64,000 nucleotides of DNA from Bacteroidota bacterium. Its GTDB lineage: Bacteria; Bacteroidota; Bacteroidia; Bacteroidales; FEN-979. The stretch covers positions 1 to 64,000 of the forward strand of contig JAPLDI010000003.1 of assembly GCA_026391795.1 (NCBI GenBank). Reading direction: 5' to 3'. Each line of letters opens with the position of its first letter. Positions within the stretch are counted from its first letter, which is position 1. Shown here piece by piece: positions 7,971 through 15,989 of the stretch. A program made the translations under genes and the position numbers. The notes beneath the pieces are model-generated. The model had not been told where the DNA came from. It saw only the letters and a list, made by a program, of their open reading frames with translations, and did not search any database.

Positions 7971-9074
7971 TCACTTTTTATCAGGACCGGCATTGAGTTG
8001 CTGAATTTTTATCTTATCCTTTTCCGAAAGGCCGGAAACCACCTGGATGTTGATCCCGTCCGAAAGGCCTGTTTTGATCTGTCGCTTTTCAAATTTCTGC
8101 GGAGCTGTTTCCACCTCCACATAAGTGGAATCACCTTCAAACAGAAGATCTACTTCCGGGATTGCCAGCACCTTGTCCTTTTTTTCGAGTACGATATCGG
8201 CATTTGCGCTGTAACCGGCACGGATGAACTCACCCTCTTTCAGGTTTACATCGGCCTTGATCTCGAACTGCACAGCACCGTTTTCGACCACACCTTTGGG
8301 AGAGATGTATTTCAGGGTAGCCTGGAAGGTGTCATTTTCTATGGCCCCGATGGATAGCAAAAGCCCCATCCCCGGTTTGATCTTGCCGACTTCCGTTTCA
8401 TCAACTTTTCCCTGGAAGATCATATCGCGCACATCGGCTACCGTGGCGATCGTTGTCCCTGCATTGAAGTTGTTGGCTTCGATCACGCTGCTTCCCACTT
8501 TTATGGGTATGTCGAGGATCATTCCCTCGATGGTGGAGGTGATCAGGGTGTTTGTCACTTTCCCCGATTTCCTGTTCACCCCTTCGCGGATCAGTTCCAG
8601 GTTGGCTTCGGCAGCATCGGCTTCCTGCCTGGCATTTTTATAGGCCACCTGGATAGCCTGGAATTCCGACTGTGCCACCACGCCTTCCCTGAAGAGCTTT
8701 TCCTGGCGGTCAAAGTTGATCTTTGCATCATCTAAAGCGATCTTTGCACGGTCGAGCCGTCCTTCCGCATTATTCAGGTTCACAAGGTCGGGAATGATCC
8801 TGATCTTGGCAATGTTCTGTCCTTTATGAACATTCTTTCCGGCTTCAATATAGATCTCTTCCACGATCCCCGATACCACGGGCTTGATCTCGATCTCCTT
8901 GCGGGGAACTACGGAACCCGTTGCCACTGTCTTTCGGGTAATGGAGGTATAGAAGGGTTTCTCCGTTTTGAAGACGACCGGTTTCTGTTTTGATTTGTTG
9001 TAGAGGTAAACGATGGTCAGCAGGAAGATCCCGAGTATGACAACCAGCACCGCAATTTTTAACACTTTCTTCAT
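7971..9074 (-). CDS. HlyD/MacA-type periplasmic adaptor of an ABC exporter
   Basis: A 367-residue membrane fusion protein with one N-terminal TM anchor (about 5-25), a biotinyl-lipoyl half motif around VSGIVEEIYIEAGKNVHKGQ, a coiled-coil hairpin (about 100-165), the second lipoyl half and a beta-barrel domain. It would link the two permeases to an outer-membrane TolC-type channel. It is the last gene of a minus-strand operon of ATPase, permease, permease and adaptor. No TolC homologue is in the window. The exported substrate is unknown; MacAB-like systems handle antibiotics, peptides or lipoproteins. Confidence 0.88.
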   Translation of the reverse strand: MKKVLKIAVLVVILGIFLLTIVYLYNKSKQKPVVFKTEKPFYTSITRKTVATGSVVPRKEIEIKPVVSGIVEEIYIEAGKNVHKGQNIAKIRIIPDLVNLNNAEGRLDRAKIALDDAKINFDRQEKLFREGVVAQSEFQAIQVAYKNARQEADAAEANLELIREGVNRKSGKVTNTLITSTIEGMILDIPIKVGSSVIEANNFNAGTTIATVADVRDMIFQGKVDETEVGKIKPGMGLLLSIGAIENDTFQATLKYISPKGVVENGAVQFEIKADVNLKEGEFIRAGYSANADIVLEKKDKVLAIPEVDLLFEGDSTYVEVETAPQKFEKRQIKTGLSDGINIQVVSGLSEKDKIKIQQLNAGPDKK

Positions 9075-9094
9075 AGGTAGATTGAATATGTTAC

Positions 9095-9116
9095 AATTCG
9101 TAATTCGTAATTATTA
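9095..9116. repeat. Heptamer spacer repeat (AATTCGT)n inside the ABC operon
   Basis: The 39-nt gap between permease stop and adaptor start contains AATTCGT AATTCGT AATTATT, a 7-bp period that runs into the permease stop codon (TTA at 9114-9116). Confidence 0.7.
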
Positions 9117-10376
9117 TTCGTATCTCAATGCATCAATCGGTTTCACCGAGACGGCCCTTCTGGCAGGAATGAATCCCGCGAGCGCCCCGGAAACGATGAG
9201 GATACACAAGGCCATCACGGCCACTTTAAAATCCACGCCGGGATGAACAAACATCTCGGTATTCGCACCTGAGGAAGAGAGGAGGTAGTTGATGAGTTCA
9301 AGCAACCCCACCCCGATCGTCAGTCCGAAATAGCCGGCAAAGGTTGTCAGCACAACCGATTCGGTGATGATCTGGCTGATGATATTAATGGGTGTTGCAC
9401 CCAGTGCCCGCTGAATCCCGATCTCTTTGGTCCGCTCCTTCACCACCACCAGCATGATGTTGCTTACGCCGATGACGCCGGCAAGCAGGGTCCCTGTTCC
9501 CACGATCCATACCAGCAGCCGGATCCCGAAAAACAGTCCCTCCATCTTGTCATATTCCTTACGCAGGTTGAAATGGCCGATCGCATCATCATCGGAGGGC
9601 GCCACCGCATGCCTCTTCTTCAGGATATCCATGGCTTTGTTCTCCACAACATCCACCGGAACATCATCCTTTGCCGTGACGTTGAAAAATCCGACGGTGT
9701 TGCCATAATTGAAAGTACGCTGAAGTGTGGTAAACGGCATGTGGATCCGCTGGTTATCCCCGGAAGCCTGTTCACCCGTACGTTTCGACCGGAACACCCC
9801 GATCACCTTGAAGTAGACCCCATTGATCTCGATATACTGGTTGAGCGGTTCTTCTCCTTTTTCAAACAGAAGTTCCACAACACGCTGACCGATGACCACC
9901 ACTTTCCTCTTTTCTTTCAGGTCGAGGTCATTCAGGAACCTGCCTTTCACCATATTTACAGGATCGATCTGGTTGAAAACCGGGAAATCGCCGAAAAGAG
10001 CGAACTGGCCGGCTTTAAGCTTCCGCAATACGTTGCTGGTCCCGTCATATCCTCCCACGTTGGTGCGGGGGGCAAGGTATTTTATCTCCGGAATGCCTTT
10101 CTGCAGTGCCAGGATATCACTGTTTTCATATTCAATCCTTCTTCCTCTCGGAAAACCTTTATAAGAAACAGAGGTCTGTTGTCCCCAGATAAAAACGCTG
10201 TTGGTGGCCATGTCACCGAAATTCTGGGTGATGCCATTCTCAAGACCGTTTCCTGAACCCAGCATGATCACCAGCATGAAGATCCCCCAGAAAACGCCAA
10301 AAGCAGTTAAGAATGTCCGGAGTTTGTTCTTCCGGAGCACGTGATAAATTTCCTGCCAGCGATCTAAATCAAACAT
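9114..10376 (-). CDS. MacB-like ABC transporter permease (second copy)
   Basis: A 420-residue permease of the MacB/FtsX type: N-terminal TM helix (about 19-40), a large periplasmic MacB-PCD domain (about 45-270), then three TM helices (about 285-410) ending FIPARRAVSVKPIDALRYE, the common FtsX-family tail. It pairs with the separate ATPase at 11756-12430 and is similar in layout to the adjacent permease, so the exporter is probably a heterodimer. The gap to the previous gene is 27 nt, filled by heptamers. Confidence 0.88.
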   Translation of the reverse strand: MFDLDRWQEIYHVLRKNKLRTFLTAFGVFWGIFMLVIMLGSGNGLENGITQNFGDMATNSVFIWGQQTSVSYKGFPRGRRIEYENSDILALQKGIPEIKYLAPRTNVGGYDGTSNVLRKLKAGQFALFGDFPVFNQIDPVNMVKGRFLNDLDLKEKRKVVVIGQRVVELLFEKGEEPLNQYIEINGVYFKVIGVFRSKRTGEQASGDNQRIHMPFTTLQRTFNYGNTVGFFNVTAKDDVPVDVVENKAMDILKKRHAVAPSDDDAIGHFNLRKEYDKMEGLFFGIRLLVWIVGTGTLLAGVIGVSNIMLVVVKERTKEIGIQRALGATPINIISQIITESVVLTTFAGYFGLTIGVGLLELINYLLSSSGANTEMFVHPGVDFKVAVMALCILIVSGALAGFIPARRAVSVKPIDALRYE

Positions 10377-10380
10377 ACAC

Positions 10381-10406
10381 TAATTCGTAATTCGTAAATA
10401 ATTCTA
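10381..10406. repeat. Heptamer spacer repeat (TAATTCG)n between the two permease genes
   Basis: TAATTCG TAATTCG TAAATAA then TTCTA, ending in the stop codon of the upstream permease (CTA at 10404-10406). It is the same family as the spacer at 9095. Confidence 0.7.
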
Positions 10407-11642
10407 CTCATCCCTGAGTGCATCAACGGGTCTGACCTTTGCTGCTTTCATCGCAGGAACAAATCCCGCGATGGCGCCTGCAACGATCAGCAGAACAGTG
10501 GCCCCGATGGCAATTGAAAAATCTGCTTCCGGGTTCCTGAAAAATTCAGTCGACGGCATTTTGCTGGATACCAGCTCAAGCAGCCCGATGCCGAGAACAA
10601 GTCCGATATATCCTGAAAACCCGGTGATCGCGATGGCTTCCTGCAGGATCAGTCCGATGATGGAACCGGGCGATGCCCCCAGTGCTTTCCGTACGCCGAT
10701 CTCCTTGGTGCGCTCCTTGACCACGATCATCATGATGTTGCTCACACCGACCACACCCGCTATGATAGTGCCGATGCCAATGATCCAGATAAAGAGCCGG
10801 ATCCCTGCAAACAGGGCTGAGAACCTTCGTACATCTTCGCTCTTGTTCCATACCTCTACCGCCCGCTGATCCTTTACATCAAAAGTGTGACGGCGGGAAA
10901 GAAGGGATTTGGTGTTTTCCACCATGGCATTGGCCTGATCCGGTGTGGCAGTTCCGGTTGTATATGAGATCTGCTGCACGATGTTGTTGCCGTTAAAGAT
11001 CCGCTGTGCAGAGGAGATCGGAATATAGATCCGTTTCTGCTCATTGTCATTCCGGCTGAAATCCCTGAAAATCCCCACGACTTTGAACAATACACCATTA
11101 ATGGTGATGTATTTACCCATTGCCACGGTGTCGGCTCCTTTGAAAAGCGACGCTTTTACCTTCTCGCCGATCACGGCAACCTTTCGGAAATCATGAATGT
11201 CGATGTTGTTGAGAAAACGGCCCCGGATGAGTTCAATCTCCTTGATATACCCGTAGTCGGGATGACAGGGAGAGATGAAAAACGAACCGTACTGGTTTTT
11301 ATAAGAAACGAGGTTGTTTCCGAGGAAGAGCCGCGACGAAATATGATCGTGCCCCCGGATGGTTGTATTCAATGAGTTATAATCTTCGTTCGTAAACTGG
11401 ATGGGGCGTCCCGTCTTGAGGCCTTTGTACTTCATGCTCGTAACCCCGCTGGTGATCCAGACTCCGTTGGTTGCCCCTCCCCTGAACTGCTCAGCCACAC
11501 CGTTTTCAAGGCCTTTACCTGAACCCAGCAACACAACCAGCATGAAGATCCCCCATGCGACGCTGAATCCCGTGAGAAAAGTCCGCAAGCGGTTTTTCTT
11601 CACCGTGCTTAAGATCTCCTGCCATTTATCAATCTCAAACAT
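10404..11642 (-). CDS. MacB-like ABC transporter permease (first copy)
   Basis: A 412-residue MacB/FtsX-type permease: TM1 (about 20-42), MacB-PCD periplasmic domain, and three C-terminal TM helices with the family tail GFVPAMKAAKVRPVDALRDE. I start it at ATG 11642 (MFEIDKWQEIL), which aligns with the MFDLDRWQEIY start of its neighbour; a longer reading frame to 11711 only translates repeat DNA. It is preceded by the ATPase and followed by the second permease on the same strand. The two permeases differ enough to suggest a heterodimer, not a recent copy. Confidence 0.88.
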   Translation of the reverse strand: MFEIDKWQEILSTVKKNRLRTFLTGFSVAWGIFMLVVLLGSGKGLENGVAEQFRGGATNGVWITSGVTSMKYKGLKTGRPIQFTNEDYNSLNTTIRGHDHISSRLFLGNNLVSYKNQYGSFFISPCHPDYGYIKEIELIRGRFLNNIDIHDFRKVAVIGEKVKASLFKGADTVAMGKYITINGVLFKVVGIFRDFSRNDNEQKRIYIPISSAQRIFNGNNIVQQISYTTGTATPDQANAMVENTKSLLSRRHTFDVKDQRAVEVWNKSEDVRRFSALFAGIRLFIWIIGIGTIIAGVVGVSNIMMIVVKERTKEIGVRKALGASPGSIIGLILQEAIAITGFSGYIGLVLGIGLLELVSSKMPSTEFFRNPEADFSIAIGATVLLIVAGAIAGFVPAMKAAKVRPVDALRDE

Positions 11643-11643
11643 A

Positions 11644-11685
11644 ATTCGCTGTTCGCTGTTCGCTATTTCCTGTTTTTCATTTCGG
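11644..11685. repeat. Heptamer array (GTTCGCT)n abutting a permease start codon
   Basis: ATTCGCT, GTTCGCT, GTTCGCT, ATTTCCT, GTTTTTC, ATTTCGG: six 7-bp units, the first one base from the permease ATG. The last three units are degenerate. Confidence 0.65.
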
Positions 11686-11705
11686 CACCTTGCTGCTTCG
11701 CCTTT

Positions 11706-11748
11706 TGTCATTGCGAGGATCCCGGGTACTCGGGGGACGAAGCAACCT
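11706..11748. repeat. REP-like element of the gtcattgcgagg...cgaagcaa type
   Basis: The stretch gtcattgcgaggatcccggg with the following acgaagcaacct resembles the dispersed repeat gtcattgcgagg...acgaagcaatc found between genes in many bacteria. It forms an imperfect hairpin (attgc...gcaa). Assignment is from recall of the motif, not from a search. Confidence 0.5.
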
Positions 11749-11755
11749 CTTCTCC

Positions 11756-12430
11756 TTAATTCTTAATTATCTCAGTTATGATCCCGTCTGTGATCTTTAT
11801 CGTTTTTTCTGTGCGTGCCGCGATATCGTGTTCATGCGTTACGATCACCATGGTGATCCCGGTGCGGTTGATCTCCTGGAGGATGTCCATCATTTCAAGA
11901 CTGGTTACCGAATCAAGTGCCCCGGTGGGTTCATCGGCCAGGATGACCTTGGGCTTGGCAATCAGGGCACGGGCAATGGCGATGCGCTGTTTTTGTCCTC
12001 CCGACAGCTCGTTGGGAAGATGGTGCGCCCACTCTTTCAGCCCCATCCGTTCAAGGTATTCCATGGCGATGATGTTCCGCTTTTTCCGGCTCACCTTCTG
12101 GTAATAGAGGGGCAGCGCCACATTCTCCATGGCATTTTTAAAAGAGATCAGGTTGAACGACTGGAAGACGAACCCCAGCAAATGGTTCCGAAGGGCTGCT
12201 GCTTTGCGCTCATTCAGTTTCCGGATGGGAGTCCCGTCAAGGGAATATTCCCCGGTATCATAATTATCCAGGATCCCGAGAATATTCAGCAAGGTTGATT
12301 TTCCCGAGCCCGAGGCACCCATCACCGAGATCATCTCACCGGATTTTATTTCCAGGTCGATCCCTTTGAGGACGTGAAGCCTCGATTGACCCATAACATA
12401 GGATTTATGGATATTTTTGATGTTGATCAT
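11756..12430 (-). CDS. ABC transporter ATP-binding protein, MacB/LolD family
   Basis: A 224-residue stand-alone nucleotide-binding subunit. Walker A is GASGSGKST (residues 37-45), the signature is LSGGQKQR, Walker B is VILADEPTGALDS and the H-loop is VTHEHD. It is the first gene of the operon that continues with two permeases and the HlyD-like adaptor. LolD and MacB ATPases of this length drive mechanotransmission across the periplasm, not substrate transport through the membrane. The gene reads to TTA at 11756, inside an AT-rich heptamer-like stretch. Confidence 0.92.
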   Translation of the reverse strand: MINIKNIHKSYVMGQSRLHVLKGIDLEIKSGEMISVMGASGSGKSTLLNILGILDNYDTGEYSLDGTPIRKLNERKAAALRNHLLGFVFQSFNLISFKNAMENVALPLYYQKVSRKKRNIIAMEYLERMGLKEWAHHLPNELSGGQKQRIAIARALIAKPKVILADEPTGALDSVTSLEMMDILQEINRTGITMVIVTHEHDIAARTEKTIKITDGIITEIIKN

Positions 12431-12590
12431 GATCTGTGCTTTCTTTCCGGATTAACGCTCATTAGACTCCCTGAATTGTAAAATGTTACATCTTTGATTT
12501 CAAAATTGACCATTATTTGCTGAAAACGGAAATGTATTCGTCCTGATGGCATGAATCGTCGATGAAAGCCGCGAATGAAGGGGTTATTCC

Positions 12591-12627
12591 GGAGGATGGA
12601 AGATGGAGGATGGAGAATGGTAGATGG
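12591..12627. repeat. Heptamer array (GGAGGAT)n downstream of the GH94 gene
   Basis: GGAGGAT, GGAAGAT, GGAGGAT, GGAGAAT, GGTAGAT: five 7-bp units, 18 nt past the GH94 stop codon, at the 3' end of the PUL operon. Same family as 44922, 48756 and 49558. Confidence 0.75.
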
Positions 12628-12644
12628 ATTTTTCTTTGTTGGCT

Positions 12645-15600
12645 CTACATTTCTACCGAAACAACATTATCCTTCTCATTCAGCATTGCCAGAAATTGAT
12701 CAGACGGGATAACTGCTCCCCCGGGGCGATATTTGTTCTGTTCATGGGTGAAGGCAACCGGTTGACTGTTAATGAAAATAGCGTTGGGGCTAAAACATTG
12801 TTCCTTTACAGTATAGTTGAATGTTATTGCGTGACCCAGAATGTTCATGGAAGCCGAAAGCCCATCCAGGGAATGCGGAAGTACCGGGTCAACAATAACA
12901 TTTCCGGATTCCATGCGCAAACCCAGCAGCCGGGATACAATCAGGCCTATATAAATGCCGGGTCCGCTGGAATAGACCCGCCATCCTCCCTTCAGCGTGA
13001 TATTTCCTGTTTTTATTTCATCGTATCGTTCATCCGCTTCATACCGGTTTTTAAACGTGATGTCTGAACTGCTGTAATAGCAATTCGCCTGACGAATATC
13101 ACCACAGGGTACAATCTTCCGGTAGGTTACCGGATTTGCCTGCCTGAGCGCTTTCAGAAAAGCATCTGCCCTGCCTGTAAGGGCTTGCGACTCTGCATAC
13201 CGGATATGTTCGTGCACATACATCAGGCCAATCTCGCGGCCGAAGAATGTGCTGCTTTCGGCCCGTTGAAAAAGGGTTTGAATTCCACCGTGATATTTCA
13301 GGGGACGATCCATCAAACGGGCGCCATCCGGGCCCTTCAGGTGCTGTTCAATGAGATCCTGGTGATGCAGGGCCTGTTCTTTTGTAAAAATTTCACTGAT
13401 GATGCCACGGTTCATCGGCAAAATACTGTAGCGGATATTGGTCATTTCATCACCGGGGTGAAGCAGCAAACTGATGCTGCGATCCTCTTCAACAAGCCCA
13501 TACCCTGCAACGACTCCATCCCTGATCAGGTATTTGTTAAAGTCACTTCGGATTCTTTCACAGATCTCTTTCAGTGCTTCCGCTTTCCGGGTATTGCCGG
13601 TCTGTTCATACACCCGCTGGTATTGGGTAAAAGCCTGAAAGTTCATTTCAACGGTCCAGCTTGAAATCATTCGCCGGGCCAGTTCCTTGCTCACCGGCTG
13701 AAGGGAATCATTCCAGTCGCCACCGCCAAAAGGAACCAATGCAGTACCGGGCAGGAATGAATTGACGATCATTGTAATCAGTCTGTCAATATGCTCGCTG
13801 AGTGGTTTCCGTTCTGCATGGGCAGCGCCTTTTTCAGCATAGTAGGGCAAGATCTCGTCAAGAATCCCGAGGTCGCCGGTAACTTTGATGTAACTAGCCA
13901 GCGCAAGAATGCACCAGTAAAAAACATCCCCGTGAGAACTGTCAGCCCGGATGTCGGAATAGCTGTCAAACATCCACCATTGCGGCCAGCCACCATCCGT
14001 ATTCTGGTTTGAGAAGATGATTCGCAGTACCTGCCTGGCCTCATCGTATTTTTCCATGCACAACAGCAGGTCAAACGGCCCCTGGGCGATATCACGTGTC
14101 CCCCAGGCAGCTCCGCTGAACTGTTCCAGTCCGTAAGGGGTCAGAAAATGGATCAGCGCATTCATCCCATACCAGGGAAGTATTTCCTCAATGGTTGAGA
14201 TCTCTTCCCGGTCTCCTTTCAGATGCAGGTTCAGTATCAGGTCCTGCAAGCCTGACCGGGCATCCCGGCAATCTTCTGACCACTGATCATCTGCATTTTC
14301 AATAGTAGCTGATTCGGCAGGCGAACATACTTCACCGACAAAACTCATGCAAAACCCCGAAGTCTTCCTGACCTTCAGAACGAAAAGTGAACTCCTGCGA
14401 ACCGCAGGATCCGGATACAGAACTTCATCCCCGCAGGCCGTGAATTCTGAGTCAGGACTGTTGACGATCATCCTGAATTGTGCCAGCGGAAATTTTCCCG
14501 CAATCATGCTGCCCGCTTTTGGTCTGGCAACATATTCCCCGACGTTGTTCCCGGGGATAATGGTCCATCCGTTACCGGCATCAAAATGATGGGTTATGAA
14601 CAAATTCACAGGGTCGCCACTTACAACTTTGAAATCCATATTCACCCTGGGCGATTTCCCGGATGTCCAGCTGCGGACCTGGAAGCAATGATCTCCCTGT
14701 TTATAGATCCACCGGCAGGAATTCAGTCCCATCTCAAAAGCAGAAGGAACTCCAAGAAGATGGTACCGGCCCTTTAGCTCGACAAAGATCCGCTGCCCCG
14801 TTTCCGTTGAAAGGTTAAACGGACTGTTGCAAACAGAAAGAAAGATGTTAAAGTTGGTGTTGCCCTGGGTAAGGTGCGAATTGAAAACACCGTATGCAAA
14901 ACAGGTGGTGGAGACAATATTTTCATTGGGCCGGGAGCCCGTTTCAGCCTGCATAATGTGTGCATGCGGACGATCCGCCAGGATTTCCTTCGCCCGCAAT
15001 ACAACATGGTTATATTGCCCGTAGAAAAAGGATAACAACCGTCCATTTTCGAATTCACAATGACGCTTTTCTTCACTAAAGAACCGGTCCAGTTCCTGAT
15101 CATTCAAATCGTCAACCGGGAAAAAATCGGCAGTCGTGAACAGGTTTGGTTGTGGTGAAATGAATTGAGGAGAACCGGGAGATGAAATTTCATCATCAAA
15201 TTCATTGATAAGGTCCGTCAACCTGTTCAGGTCTTCCGTTGAAGTTGCCAGGGGGTGATCCTGCAAACAGGTGGCAACAAAAACAGTCCGGTGATGATCT
15301 CCGGCCGAAAGTTCAAACGGAACTTCCTGCAAGGCAAGAACTGACGATTCTCCGGAATATTCTCCCCCGAGCCTATCCGAAAGCAGTCCTTCCGGGATTC
15401 CCGTTTCCCTGTATGTTTTTCCATAAAACTGCATGCCGTCAACACTCGCTCCAACCGCCCTGTTTTTGCAGGCCATCATGAACCAGGGATTTCCCATGGG
15501 TTCTTTCATGTTCTGGCGGCAGCAAATGACGGGGCCGTAGGTTTTGTCTTCCAGAATCCTTCGTTCAAGATACTGGCTCACGTAATATTCATTAATCAGT

Positions 15601-15989
15601 CCATCCGTTGCCTGCTTTAACCCCGCATCCTGCAGGTAAATCAGATCAAGTTCATAACCTTCCTCCGACCGGTTGCAGATCTCAATACACCATTGCCAGC
15701 TGAAACTTTTCTTTGAAAGCCGAAGCTTACAGGTATATTCAAGCCCGCCCCAGCTGCCTTCTGCGACAAATGAATCCTCCCGGATTTGATAACGGCAGTT
15801 ACTCTCCGGACCTAAAAGCGCCGTGTAATCAAAGGGTTTTGATCTTTTCCTTAAAAAAAGATTGGATCCCGATCTTGAAAAAGGTGTTGCAACGTTAAGA
15901 CTGATTCTCACAGGACCAGCCTCGATGCTGCCCACCGAGCCATTGTCAAGAAAATCAAAGGAAAGCCCCGGGGGATTCGTAATCTTCAT
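12645..15989 (-). CDS. GH94 glycoside phosphorylase, probable 1,2-beta-oligoglucan phosphorylase
   Basis: A 1114-residue cytoplasmic enzyme (no signal peptide) with an N-terminal beta-sandwich and a C-terminal (alpha/alpha)6 domain. GGGDWND near residue 758 contains the GH94 general acid; WGTRDIAQGPFDLLL is another conserved stretch. Cellobiose phosphorylases have about 800 residues; the length here fits 1,2-beta-oligoglucan (sophorose-series) phosphorylases, which yield alpha-glucose-1-phosphate. It is the last gene of the PUL operon and its start codon directly follows the GH35 stop. Family is firm; beta-1,2 specificity is inferred from length and neighbours. Confidence 0.85.
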   Translation of the reverse strand: MKITNPPGLSFDFLDNGSVGSIEAGPVRISLNVATPFSRSGSNLFLRKRSKPFDYTALLGPESNCRYQIREDSFVAEGSWGGLEYTCKLRLSKKSFSWQWCIEICNRSEEGYELDLIYLQDAGLKQATDGLINEYYVSQYLERRILEDKTYGPVICCRQNMKEPMGNPWFMMACKNRAVGASVDGMQFYGKTYRETGIPEGLLSDRLGGEYSGESSVLALQEVPFELSAGDHHRTVFVATCLQDHPLATSTEDLNRLTDLINEFDDEISSPGSPQFISPQPNLFTTADFFPVDDLNDQELDRFFSEEKRHCEFENGRLLSFFYGQYNHVVLRAKEILADRPHAHIMQAETGSRPNENIVSTTCFAYGVFNSHLTQGNTNFNIFLSVCNSPFNLSTETGQRIFVELKGRYHLLGVPSAFEMGLNSCRWIYKQGDHCFQVRSWTSGKSPRVNMDFKVVSGDPVNLFITHHFDAGNGWTIIPGNNVGEYVARPKAGSMIAGKFPLAQFRMIVNSPDSEFTACGDEVLYPDPAVRRSSLFVLKVRKTSGFCMSFVGEVCSPAESATIENADDQWSEDCRDARSGLQDLILNLHLKGDREEISTIEEILPWYGMNALIHFLTPYGLEQFSGAAWGTRDIAQGPFDLLLCMEKYDEARQVLRIIFSNQNTDGGWPQWWMFDSYSDIRADSSHGDVFYWCILALASYIKVTGDLGILDEILPYYAEKGAAHAERKPLSEHIDRLITMIVNSFLPGTALVPFGGGDWNDSLQPVSKELARRMISSWTVEMNFQAFTQYQRVYEQTGNTRKAEALKEICERIRSDFNKYLIRDGVVAGYGLVEEDRSISLLLHPGDEMTNIRYSILPMNRGIISEIFTKEQALHHQDLIEQHLKGPDGARLMDRPLKYHGGIQTLFQRAESSTFFGREIGLMYVHEHIRYAESQALTGRADAFLKALRQANPVTYRKIVPCGDIRQANCYYSSSDITFKNRYEADERYDEIKTGNITLKGGWRVYSSGPGIYIGLIVSRLLGLRMESGNVIVDPVLPHSLDGLSASMNILGHAITFNYTVKEQCFSPNAIFINSQPVAFTHEQNKYRPGGAVIPSDQFLAMLNEKDNVVSVEM

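Noticed and set aside
12645-15989. GH94 as a cellobiose phosphorylase
   Set aside because: The length (1114) and the GH144/GH3 setting fit oligo-1,2-glucan phosphorylases better; cellobiose phosphorylases are near 800 residues.
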